NCBI GenBank assembly: GCA_002335865.1
Contig: DDCY01000029.1
Location: forward strand, 74,620-138,619
DNA: 64,000 bases
Direction: 5' to 3'
Origin: Saprospiraceae bacterium UBA1994
Lineage (GTDB): Bacteria; Bacteroidota; Bacteroidia; Chitinophagales; Saprospiraceae
The notes under the pieces were generated by a model. It ran no database searches. It was not told the origin of the DNA and was given only the letters and a program-made list of their open reading frames with translations. Positions 9,090 to 18,900 of this stretch are shown piece after piece. Positions within the stretch are counted from its first letter, which is position 1; the number at the start of each line of letters is the position of its first letter. The translations under genes and the position numbers were made by a program.

Positions 9090-10994
9090 ATGACTGACGT
9101 TCATTCTTTACTAAAGCAATACTGGGGTTACGACACCTTTCGGCCACAGCAGGAAGAGATCATAAAGTCAGTTATGGATGGCAAAGATACCGTAGCCCTG
9201 CTCCCTACTGGAGGTGGAAAATCACTCTGTTATCAATTACCAGCATTGGCTCTTGAGGGAAAGACGATAGTGATCTCGCCGCTGATAGCATTGATGCATG
9301 ATCAGATCAGTGCGCTTAAAGAGAAAGGAATTACAGCAATAGCATTACACTCTGGATTAAGATTGCGAGAACTAGAAACGGCCTATGATAACTTTATCTA
9401 TGGTCCAGCGAAGTTGCTTTACGTATCACCGGAAAGATTAAAATCTGATTTTTTTACTGCTAGAATACAGAATGCCAATCTTAGTATGATAGCGGTAGAT
9501 GAGGCGCATTGCATCTCTCAATGGGGCCATGATTTTAGACCTGCTTATATGGAAATAGGAGAATTGCGAGAACGATTCAAAGGCGTCCCTGTGATGGCCC
9601 TCACGGCAACCGCGACTAAATCAGTAGTAGATGACATCGTAGAGTCGCTTGAGATGAAGAAGGTTAATATATTTCAGAAAAGCTTCTCTCGCGATAATAT
9701 CTCTTTCGTAGTGATCAAGACTGATAATAAACGTAACGAGTTGTTGTCTATCATGAAACGTATGAAAGGTACAGGAATCATATATGTGCGTAATCGCAAA
9801 ATGACAAAAGAGATATCTGATCATCTCAATAAGTATAACTTTCAGACAGAATACTATCATGCAGGCCTAGGAACTAATAGCCGAACTAAAATTCAAGAAG
9901 ATTGGAAGTCTGGAAAGACAAGAGTCATTGTGTCCACTAATGCATTTGGAATGGGCATCGACAAGTCAGACGTGAGATTTGTGATACATACCGATGTGCC
10001 ACCAAGCATAGAGGAGTATTACCAAGAGGCGGGTAGAGCTGGTCGAGATGGAGAACAAGCTTTTGCTATCACCATTATTAGTAATCAAGATGTCTCTAAA
10101 GCAGTCAATCAATTTCAAGAGAATTATCCGTCGATTAATTTTATCAAAAATGTATATCATAAAATTTGTGTTTATCTCAAAATTGCAATAGGATCAGGAT
10201 TAGAGGAGAGTTTTGATTTTGATTTGATAGAATTTTGTGAGACTGCTAAATTACCGATTCTTGGGTCACTCAATGCTATAGATGCCATCGTGACCGATGG
10301 ATGGATTACAATGTCTGATGGATTCTATCGACCGAGTCAGATGTATGTATCTACATCTAAAAGAGATTTCTCAGACCTCGTGAGTAAGGAAGATGAGAAG
10401 AGCCGAATATTGAGATTTCTACTTCGTAGATACGAAGGTCTTTTCATAGAATTTGTCAAGATAGACGAGCAAGTTGTAGCTAAAAATTTGAAACTGACTA
10501 AAGCGAAAGTGGTCAGTTATCTAAAGCATTTGCACAAAGAACAGATAATTAAGTATGAGCCAAGGAAGACAATTCCTCTCATCACGTTTCTACAATCTAG
10601 GCCACAGATAGATTCTTTTACTATCAATGTCAAGCTATATAACCAACTCAAAGAGCGAAGCAGTAAACGACTCAGCGCTGTGATAGATTACCTTTCTCAA
10701 GATTGGTGTCGTCAGCGATTTATATTAGAATACTTCGGCGAAAACAAAATAGATAATTGCGGTACCTGCGATATATGTAGAGGATCAAATATCACCGAGA
10801 TAGACAAGATGACTCAAGAACTTTTGGATGATCATTTGTTACAGAGCTTGGCAACTTCGCCAAGAATTAAGTTATATGATTATCTCCGTTATTGGCCACA
10901 CAATAAGAGGAAGAGAATATTGACTTATCTGCAAGAGAGTATGCATGAAATTGGAGTGAAGTTGGATCAGAATTATTTGGTAAAGGAGAAATAA
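9090..10994 (+). CDS. recQ: ATP-dependent DNA helicase RecQ (634 aa)
   Basis: 3'-5' superfamily 2 DNA helicase for recombination and replication-fork repair. The RecQ motif 0 (YWGYDTFRPQQEEII) opens the protein, Walker A is LLPTGGGKS near residue 41, and the DEAH box with VDEAHCISQWGHDFRPAY is near residue 137. Motif VI, YYQEAGRAGRDG, and the RecQ-specific zinc site (CRQRF...CGTCDIC, about residues 540-565) follow, then a winged-helix region. There is no recognisable HRDC domain; the protein ends with a short helical tail. Many Bacteroidota encode such a short RecQ besides a longer one. The flanking genes are not functionally linked. Confidence 0.95.
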   Translation: MTDVHSLLKQYWGYDTFRPQQEEIIKSVMDGKDTVALLPTGGGKSLCYQLPALALEGKTIVISPLIALMHDQISALKEKGITAIALHSGLRLRELETAYDNFIYGPAKLLYVSPERLKSDFFTARIQNANLSMIAVDEAHCISQWGHDFRPAYMEIGELRERFKGVPVMALTATATKSVVDDIVESLEMKKVNIFQKSFSRDNISFVVIKTDNKRNELLSIMKRMKGTGIIYVRNRKMTKEISDHLNKYNFQTEYYHAGLGTNSRTKIQEDWKSGKTRVIVSTNAFGMGIDKSDVRFVIHTDVPPSIEEYYQEAGRAGRDGEQAFAITIISNQDVSKAVNQFQENYPSINFIKNVYHKICVYLKIAIGSGLEESFDFDLIEFCETAKLPILGSLNAIDAIVTDGWITMSDGFYRPSQMYVSTSKRDFSDLVSKEDEKSRILRFLLRRYEGLFIEFVKIDEQVVAKNLKLTKAKVVSYLKHLHKEQIIKYEPRKTIPLITFLQSRPQIDSFTINVKLYNQLKERSSKRLSAVIDYLSQDWCRQRFILEYFGENKIDNCGTCDICRGSNITEIDKMTQELLDDHLLQSLATSPRIKLYDYLRYWPHNKRKRILTYLQESMHEIGVKLDQNYLVKEK

Positions 10995-11163
10995 TAGTCG
11001 TTAAAGTTTTGAAGTCATAAGCCATTGGGTAGAGGGAAAAAGGTCATAAGCTATTTTAGGTCTTTATTTGCTGCGCGATTTAACTGCCTTTTGATGATTT
11101 CTAAAATCAAATTCTTTAGATTTATATCTTCTATTCTCATTTAAATATTAACTATTTAATTCT

Positions 11164-13071
11164 CTAAAATGCATTATCAATTACACTTTGCACGACTTCA
11201 GGATTCAACAGCGTACTGAGATCACCTAGATTGTCAGATTCTTTATGTGCTATCTTTCTTAGGATGCGTCGCATAATCTTTCCACTTCTCGTTTTAGGTA
11301 AACCATCGCTAAATTGTATTTTGTTGAGTTTGGCGATAGGACCGATATGTTCAGTAATGGATTGATTGATCTCTTTACGGAGCGTTTCTTCGTCTCTTAA
11401 TTTACCACTATCTTTTAGGGTGACATATCCATAAAGTGCATTTCCTTTGATATCATGAGGGTAACCTACTATAGCGCTTTCTACTACATCAGGATGTTCG
11501 TTAATGGCATCTTCTATAGGTGCTGTACCAAGATTGTGTCCAGATACTATAATCACATCATCGACTCTGCCGGTGATACGATAGTATCCACTTTCATCGC
11601 GTAGTGCTCCATCTCCAGTGAAATATTTGTTTTCAAATGTGGTGAAATATGTGTCTTTATATCTTTGATGGTTACCCCAGATCGTTCTGGCTATCGAGGG
11701 CCAAGGAAATTTGACACATAGACTTCCGTTTACTTGATTGCATTTGAGTTCCGTCCCATTTGCATCCATTATCGCAGGCTGTATACCTATGAATGGTAAA
11801 GTAGCAAATGTAGGTTTGGTTGGAGTGATGTAGGGTAGAGGAGTAACTATAATACCACCATTCTCTGTCTGCCAGTAGGTGTCTACTATTGGCGAATTAT
11901 TATGCCCTACATGATCATCATACCAATGCCATGCTTCTTCATTGATGGGCTCTCCTACAGTTCCGAGCACTTTGAGTGTGGATAGATCGTATTTTTCTGG
12001 AAATTCAGATCCTTCTTTAGCTAATGCTCGAATAGCGGTAGGGGCTGTGTAAAATTGTGTCACTTTGTGCTTCTCTATTACTTCCCAAAACCTACCATAA
12101 TCTGGATAGCTGGGCACACCTTCGAAGACGATTGTAGTAGCTCCATTGGCGAGAGGTCCATAGATAATATAGCTATGACCAGTAATCCAGCCTACATCAG
12201 CAGTACACCAATAGACATCATTCTCTTGATAGTTAAATACATTCTTGAATGTGTAAGAAGAGTATACCATATATCCTGCTGTAGTATGAAGCATTCCTTT
12301 TGGTGATCCTGTAGATCCAGATGTGTATAGTATAAATAATGGGTCCTCCGCATCCATGATTTCTGCATTATGTAAAGCCGACGCATTATTCATAAGAGGA
12401 GCTAACCAATGATCACGACCATCTACTATATTGACTTTAGTATTAGTTCTTTTGGCGACTAAGACCGAATCAACGCAGGTACAATCTTTGAGTGCTTCAT
12501 CAACGATACCTTTGAGGTCTATGGTTTTCTTACCACGATAAGAGCCATCGCTAGTGATGACCATTTTGCATTCACAGTCATTAATGCGTGTAGACAAGGC
12601 GGTAGCCGAAAATCCTGCAAATACAACAGAGTGAACCGCTCCGACCCTAGCGCAAGCCAATACAGAATATACCATCTCTGGAATCATAGGAAGATATATA
12701 CATACACGATCCCCTTTTTGTATACCTTGATCCTTAAGCACATTGGCCATACGACATACCTGCTCATAAAGTATGCGATAAGTAATATGCTGCGCTTTTT
12801 CACTAGGATGATTGGGCTCAAATAATATGGCCGTCTTCTCTGCTCGAGTAATCAAATGTCTATCCAAGCAATTCTCGGTGATGTTCAATTTTGCACCCTC
12901 AAACCACTTCACTTCTGGCTTCGTAAAATCCCAACTCAGTACTCTGTCCCACTTCTTGTGCCAGATAAAGTTTTCCTCTGCGATTTCTCCCCAAAAGGTC
13001 TCTGGATCATTTACAGATTTATTATAGACTTGGAAGTATTCTTCTAGGTGCTTTATGTGGTAGTTGCTCAT
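11164..13071 (-). CDS. acs: Acetyl-CoA synthetase, AMP-forming (635 aa)
   Basis: Converts acetate, ATP and CoA to acetyl-CoA through acetyl-AMP in the cytoplasm. The N-terminal ACAS domain (YFQVYNKSVNDPETFWGEIA) is followed by the adenylate-forming core with YTSGSTGSPKGMLHT near residue 247 and WWTADVGW-type sequence (here VYWCTADVGWITGHSY). The adenylation hinge region is GYYRITGRVDDVIIVSGH, and the C-terminal lid carries PKTRSGKIMRR, whose Lys is the known acetylation control site in Acs enzymes. The length is near the usual 640-650 residues. The T9SS DUF1028 gene lies just upstream on the same strand, 39 bp away, probably without functional link. Confidence 0.95.
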   Translation of the reverse strand: MSNYHIKHLEEYFQVYNKSVNDPETFWGEIAEENFIWHKKWDRVLSWDFTKPEVKWFEGAKLNITENCLDRHLITRAEKTAILFEPNHPSEKAQHITYRILYEQVCRMANVLKDQGIQKGDRVCIYLPMIPEMVYSVLACARVGAVHSVVFAGFSATALSTRINDCECKMVITSDGSYRGKKTIDLKGIVDEALKDCTCVDSVLVAKRTNTKVNIVDGRDHWLAPLMNNASALHNAEIMDAEDPLFILYTSGSTGSPKGMLHTTAGYMVYSSYTFKNVFNYQENDVYWCTADVGWITGHSYIIYGPLANGATTIVFEGVPSYPDYGRFWEVIEKHKVTQFYTAPTAIRALAKEGSEFPEKYDLSTLKVLGTVGEPINEEAWHWYDDHVGHNNSPIVDTYWQTENGGIIVTPLPYITPTKPTFATLPFIGIQPAIMDANGTELKCNQVNGSLCVKFPWPSIARTIWGNHQRYKDTYFTTFENKYFTGDGALRDESGYYRITGRVDDVIIVSGHNLGTAPIEDAINEHPDVVESAIVGYPHDIKGNALYGYVTLKDSGKLRDEETLRKEINQSITEHIGPIAKLNKIQFSDGLPKTRSGKIMRRILRKIAHKESDNLGDLSTLLNPEVVQSVIDNAF

Positions 13072-13110
13072 AGTTTTATTTTTTCGTATTCTAATTAATC
13101 TTTAGATCCT

Positions 13111-14124
13111 CTAAGTCTTTGAAAATATTTTTGAAAAATATTTTTGATCCTTTAACACTTCTAAGATATAATTGCCATTCGTAAACTTGGATAAATCTAA
13201 GATCTCTTCGTTCGATAGATTTCCTTGGAGTAGTATTTTTCCACTCAGGTCGAGTATTTTATATCTGTATTCTTCTTCATTTAGTGATTTAATAGTCATT
13301 TGGTCGTTAGCAGGATTAGGATAAACTTGAAATAAGTTATCAAATTCCAAATTCTGTAATACAGGAGAAGTACAACTATGGGCTACATTAAAATCATCTT
13401 GTAATCTATCTATAGGTTCGATCCCTTGACCATTTTGCAATCTTACTCCTAAGGAGAGCGCTGGATTCCCAAAGATATCGTTAGGCTGTGCTACTTTCAG
13501 AAAAGCGAATAATGATGAAGTTCCATTATCTTTACATCGACTATCAGCACCTATTACATTGGCGCCTTCCATGGCAGCCATAAGTTTGCAAGCTAAATCT
13601 CCTTCAGCTCTCAGGAATCTTGCTTCCATGGAGTCCAGAATACCATGCCCTAATAGTATGTTTCCTTGGATCGAGTAGTTAGGTCCTGTAATGTGGTTTT
13701 TGTAATCCAAACAAGCGACACCTGTATGAGCTGCAGATTGTGGAGTACCATCTACTAGTCTTACTATTCCATATTGTCTTTGCTGAGATTGATTTTGTAC
13801 ATCATTAGCGACTAACCAATCGATGATCTCCTGTGGTGTTTCGCCATTGTTGAATCTATTACGAGCATTAGTCTGATTTTGACTAAGATATGTTGCTTGA
13901 GAGTTGATAGCTCCTTCTTCAGGGAATAACTCCCCTAAGAAACCAGTCGCAAAATTTGGGAAGTTGGTAAGATCTACACAACTAGCGCCTGCACTGCCTA
14001 CTTCTCCAGTTTTGGGATCGACAGCTACTATAGAGAAGGTATCTTGACCAATACACGATGTAAATGATAATAATATGAGAACTATAATATACTTTATTCT
14101 AAATATTAAACTAGATGTACTCAC
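13111..14124 (-). CDS. Secreted DUF1028 protein with T9SS type A sorting domain (337 aa)
   Basis: Signal peptide at residues 1-27 (the FTSC|IGQ end also resembles a weak lipobox). A DUF1028 domain follows at about 28-250, beginning TFSIVAVDPKTGEVGSAGASC, a family with an Ntn-hydrolase-like fold and no settled activity. The last ~75 residues match a type IX secretion C-terminal domain: FQVYPNPANDQMTIK, YKILDLSGKIL, then FTNGNYILEV and the basic end KYFSKIFSKT. The protein should therefore be exported across the outer membrane and anchored or released at the surface. It is divergent from the OsmC gene. A hydrolase role is inference from the fold only. Confidence 0.87.
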   Translation of the reverse strand: MSTSSLIFRIKYIIVLILLSFTSCIGQDTFSIVAVDPKTGEVGSAGASCVDLTNFPNFATGFLGELFPEEGAINSQATYLSQNQTNARNRFNNGETPQEIIDWLVANDVQNQSQQRQYGIVRLVDGTPQSAAHTGVACLDYKNHITGPNYSIQGNILLGHGILDSMEARFLRAEGDLACKLMAAMEGANVIGADSRCKDNGTSSLFAFLKVAQPNDIFGNPALSLGVRLQNGQGIEPIDRLQDDFNVAHSCTSPVLQNLEFDNLFQVYPNPANDQMTIKSLNEEEYRYKILDLSGKILLQGNLSNEEILDLSKFTNGNYILEVLKDQKYFSKIFSKT

Positions 14125-14232
14125 AGTTGTTAATTTGGTGATCGTATAGTATACAAGATAATGATTGTTTAGATATATTAATGATTATCTTCTAGCCAGG
14201 TATAGTGATTTAACATTCAAAATATCCAGAAA

Positions 14233-14622
14233 ATGAAAGTAACCCTTACATCAGATGATTTAAAGACATTTCAAGGATCCAATGTAAAGGAACAAGGCAT
14301 TACACTGGGAAATGGAAATGCAGTAGGACCAATGGAAGGAGTATTACTATCTGCTGCTGGTTGTAGCACTATAGATATAGTAATGATTCTAGAGAAGATG
14401 CGTCAACCTATTGAGTCTATCGAAGTTCAAGTGGAAGGTACACGACAAGATGCGATTCCTCGCATATTTACACACATGCATTTACACTATATTCTTAAAG
14501 GAAATCTTAAAGATAAGAAAGTGAAAGAAGCAGTAAATTTATCTATTGACAAGTATTGTTCTGTGGTAATTATGTTGGCTAAGGCTGTAGAGATTAGTAC
14601 TAGTTATGAGATATCCGAGTAA
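14233..14622 (+). CDS. OsmC/Ohr-family protein (129 aa)
   Basis: Small cytoplasmic OsmC-fold protein related to thiol-dependent peroxidases that reduce organic hydroperoxides. The two family cysteines are present: SAAGCSTIDIVMIL near residue 42 and DKYCSVVIML near residue 108. The protein has the expected alpha/beta arrangement but is at the short end for the family, like the YhfA-type OsmC-related proteins. A classical Ohr role is thus less likely than a general OsmC-like function. It is monocistronic and convergent with truA. Confidence 0.85.
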   Translation: MKVTLTSDDLKTFQGSNVKEQGITLGNGNAVGPMEGVLLSAAGCSTIDIVMILEKMRQPIESIEVQVEGTRQDAIPRIFTHMHLHYILKGNLKDKKVKEAVNLSIDKYCSVVIMLAKAVEISTSYEISE

Positions 14623-14762
14623 GAAAAATTGACTCTCAAGTCATTAAACTGATTTTTTAGAATAAAAGCTGAAACTATGTTTTAATCATTCATTCATTGT
14701 CATTTTGAGGAATTGTATCGAGTCAAAGAACTGGTATTTGGAAAAGCAAAATTATTTTGGGT

Positions 14763-15530
14763 TTAGCCGATCACATCACGTTCCAAATATGGATAAATTA
14801 TTTTGCTCAAATATAATCCAGTGGGTGGAGCTTGCTTGTGAAATGGAAACTCAAATTCTTTTTGATTGCGTATAACTTCTGTGAATTCATTTAGAGACAA
14901 TTCACCTTTTCCAATGTTGATTAGACGAGCGACAATGTTGCGTATCATCGCTCTAAGAAATCTATTGGCCGTAATCGAAAATAGCATTCTATGACCATCG
15001 TGTGTTTCCTCTAAAGATACAGATTGGACATTACATCTCGTATGTTTGTATATGTCTGGACCTTTGCACAGAGAACGAAAATCTTTTGTGTTTTGTAATA
15101 TTATTACCGCAGATTGCATAGCTTCTACATCGAGATTAGAGACCTTAAAGTATGTACTTGTGTCTTTGAGTTGAGGTATTTTGCGGAAGTGCATATAGTA
15201 CTCGTAGCTGCGAGCAATGGCATCAGTCTGCGCATTGCAGTGGGGGTTGTGTATCGGTATGATTTCGTAAATAGCAATGTCATCAGGAAGCATATGGTTG
15301 AGTCTTTCTACGGGGTCGTAATCTAGATCTTCAGGAATGTCAGCATGGACAAAATATTGACTAGCGTTGACTCCAGCATCTGTACGGCCACAGCCATGTA
15401 TGATAGTTTTTGTCTTAAGCATCTTTGATAGTAGATCTTCTATGGTAGCCTGTACGCTTCGCTCATTGGCTTGTCGTTGCCAACCTCTGTATTTGGTGCC
15501 TTGATATGCTAAATGGATAAAGTGTCGCAT
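14763..15530 (-). CDS. truA: tRNA pseudouridine(38-40) synthase TruA (255 aa)
   Basis: Forms pseudouridine at positions 38-40 of the tRNA anticodon arm. The N-terminal motif HLAYQGTKYRGWQRQ and the catalytic Asp in CGRTDAGVNA (about residue 50) are intact. The C-terminal segment ANRFLRAMIRNIVARLINIGKG is typical of TruA. The length is normal. It lies downstream of the giant surface-protein gene on the same strand, separated by a terminator. Confidence 0.95.
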   Translation of the reverse strand: MRHFIHLAYQGTKYRGWQRQANERSVQATIEDLLSKMLKTKTIIHGCGRTDAGVNASQYFVHADIPEDLDYDPVERLNHMLPDDIAIYEIIPIHNPHCNAQTDAIARSYEYYMHFRKIPQLKDTSTYFKVSNLDVEAMQSAVIILQNTKDFRSLCKGPDIYKHTRCNVQSVSLEETHDGHRMLFSITANRFLRAMIRNIVARLINIGKGELSLNEFTEVIRNQKEFEFPFHKQAPPTGLYLSKIIYPYLERDVIG

Positions 15531-15603
15531 GTGGTCGCAAGCTAACGAAGTGCTTTGAAGATTCCAATTTTAATGCGATCGGAAGAAAGAGCATTAAATT
15601 TAA

Positions 15604-15635
15604 AGACCTCAAAGATTTCTATTCTCTTTGAGGTC
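15604..15635 (-). terminator. Rho-independent terminator of the giant surface-protein gene
   Basis: Perfect 12-bp inverted repeat, AGACCTCAAAGA and TCTTTGAGGTCT, with a loop of about 8 bases. On the minus strand it is followed by a T-rich run. It lies 32 bases past the stop codon of the 13-kb gene and upstream of truA. Confidence 0.85.
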
Positions 15636-15666
15636 TATATTTCTAAATTAGCGATAAGATCTTTCT

Positions 15667-15960
15667 CTAATAAATAACAGTAATGTCTCCAGCCACAGCT
15701 TGATTCTCTAATCCAGGTATAGCGACATTCATATAATATACATAAACGCCAGGCACTACATTTTGGCCTTTGAAAGTTCCATCCCATCCAAAAATAGGAT
15801 CATTGAGAGGGAAATTTTTTGCCGTATATACTAACTCACCCCATCTATCATAAACATAGAATTCTATCACTTCAAGATTTTCAAGATTCGTCTGCGGGAA
15901 TAGCTTTCTATTGCCAGAAGTAGAATTAGGATTGATTATATTAGGTACATGTATATCCAC
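15667..15960 (-). other. Encoded CHU_C / T9SS type B C-terminal sorting domain
   Basis: The last ~98 residues of the giant protein carry the gliding-motility-associated C-terminal domain: an IHVPNIINPN start, an FxVYDRWGELVY core and a VPGVYVYYMNV to AVAGDITVIY end. In the type B (SprB-like) route this domain directs export and surface attachment, and PorP/SprF-type partners are usually needed; none is encoded here. Confidence 0.85.
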
Positions 15961-18900
15961 ATCGATGTTTACGTCTAATCTTATTGTAGTAGTCACTTCG
16001 CAGCCATAGATATCTAAAAGTGTTATCGTATATATTTGACCTTGAGTTACATTTTCTACATCTATTTCTAGACAAGTATTACATGAGCCTTCAATATCTG
16101 GAGACCAAGTGATACTTTCTATTTCATCGAAACCTAGATTAGTTTCTAATACTAAAGTAGTATCGTTGCCATAGTCCAATTCAATATTTGCAGTTGGACT
16201 TTCAAAAGTCACTTCTTCCACATCAGTGATTTCAAATGAAGCTAAGAATACACAATTCAATGCATCCGTAATTAATACCTCATATATTCCCGGAAGCAAA
16301 TTATTAAAGACTCCATTATCATTAGAAAGATTAGCTTCTTCTATATCGTATTGGAATGGAGGCATGCCACCAGCCAAAACTGTAATAGTCATATTTCCTG
16401 TTTCATCACCAAAACACTCTGGCTGACGTAATTCGATGTCTACTTCAGATATTTTATCTTCATTAGATATCACTTCGATAGAGTCTATTGCAGAACAGCC
16501 TGTCTCTGGAATGGTAGCTGTGAAGTAATATACCCCCACAGATGTTACATTAACTTCTTCCTGATTGACATCTGAAGATAATGTTCCTGTATTAGTAGTC
16601 CAGATGATATCGGCATTTCCCTCTACCGTGGCAGATATAGATACGGCAGTAACGTCACAAGGCAATAGAATATCGTCACCTGCCATAACCACAGGTGCTT
16701 CTATATTTTCAGCAACGTATATGCTATCATCATTTTGACAGCCATTCACATCATCTATTAATTCTAGATAATACCATCCTGATGAAGTTACATCCAGTTG
16801 CACATCGTTACCTAAATTAGAACCACTTTCATTAGTCCATGTATATGTGATGTCTGGACTGTTCTGAGAGTTCATTGCATCTATAGTAACGATGTTTGTT
16901 TCACAAGTTAGCTCTTCAGGATCAGCGATTTCAATAAGAGGATATTGCTCATTGTCTATGATTTGTATCGAAGAGGTATTAGAACAGAAAGTAAGTGTAT
17001 CTGTAGCCAATAAAACTATCGTAGTACCATTTTCTATGTTTATGGACAATGCTTCTATTACAAATGTGCTAGTCGTCCAAGTATAGTTCACGTTTAGTTC
17101 GTTAGCGGAAGTAAGCGTAACTATACCTATTTCACAATCAATTATTACTCCAGGGTCTGGGAATATCTGTGCAGAAGGATCACTAATAATATTTTCAACT
17201 GTCACACTCTCCGATACAGAACAATCAAAGTCGGCATCAAAAACTTCCAAAGTATAAACACCTTCTGAAGTCGCGGTATATTCAATATCCGTAGATACAA
17301 CAGTTCCACTTTCGTCTGTCCATTCGTAAGTAAATGACGGTCCTACTGAAGTGTTAGAACCTCCAAGAGTAATATCGAACACTAAACAGTTGAGTTCACC
17401 ATTTGGTCCTGCATCTGCTATTGCACTACATGCACAATTTGGCTTCATGATGGTAATCGTAGTATCACACATGGACTCGGTATCTAATAGATAGATTTGT
17501 ATTACATCATTAGTATCGATTTCATTCACTGCGTAATCAATACCACCGAGTGACTCCACGGGATAAGTACTACAAGATACTTCATCAGCAGTAGACGAGA
17601 ACGTTACATCGTAAGTATCCTTATCTTCTCCACAGATTGCGACAATATCTTCGAGGGTTGGTGTTGGTTTGGCAATTACTGTAAAACTATTTACAGCGGT
17701 ACATCCGTTATCATCAGTAACAGTCAGCGAATATGAGCCAGGGTTAGAAATATTAATTGACTTTGTAATGTCTCCAGTAGTCCATTGGTATACAGGAAAA
17801 TTATTTATTGATGTCAATGTAGCATCTTCACCAAAACATATACTTTCCGGTCCATCTATGATTGGTTCAGGTATTGGATTTACTATTACGGTTACCTCAC
17901 CAACACCACTACATGTTCCTTGCGAAACTTCTAAAGTATAGGTACCTAATTCGGTTACTTCTATTGTTTGAGTCATTTCACCAGTACTCCATATCCAAGT
18001 ATCGAATGCCGCACCACCATCAAGAATTGTAGTCTCCCCTTCACAAATTTCCAAGTCACCCAAAATAGCTGGTGATAGAGATGGCTCTTCCGTCACCATG
18101 ATAGCAGAAGTTCCTGTACATCCATTTATATCAGTTACTTGTAATGTTACTATGGTTTCTTGGGCATATTGAATAGTTTGAGTTATTTCTCCAGTACTCC
18201 ATTCCCATGCAATATATTGTGGTCCTCCATCTAATGTTGTATTTCCTCCTGGGCAATAGGTAGTACTGCCGCCGATATTAGGATTGACTTCTGGATACAT
18301 AAACACATTGATCGCACTATTACCCGAACAACCATTAGCATCGGTTACGGTTACAGTGTATTGTCCTGTCATAGATATATCTACAGAAATGTCCTGGCTA
18401 CCATTCGACCATTCATAAGTAGTATATGATTCGGATAAACTGAGCGTTGTGTTTCCATCTGGACAGAAGTTAGGATCGCCTATTATTTCAGGTGTAGGCA
18501 AGGGTACTTCTGTTACTAGGAATGATGTTGAATTACTACATCCATTTCCATCTGTTACAGTCACAGTATATATTCCTGGATCAGATACTATTATTGATTC
18601 TAAGTTCGAATTAGTAGACCATGCATATGTATTATAACTTCCTGCGACAGTAAGTGTACCTAAATCTCCGATACAAATATTTTCAGCTCCATTAATTTCT
18701 GGATTGGGAAGAGGATTTACGATTACCTCTACTTCTCCAGTTCCGCTACACGTTCCTTGTGTGACAAATACTGAATAAATTCCTGAATCAGTCACTTCTA
18801 TAGTCTGCGTCATCTCGCCAGTACTCCATTCCCAAGTATCAAATGCTGATCCTGCATCGAGGACTGTGGACTCACCTTCACAGATTATCAAGTCTCCAAG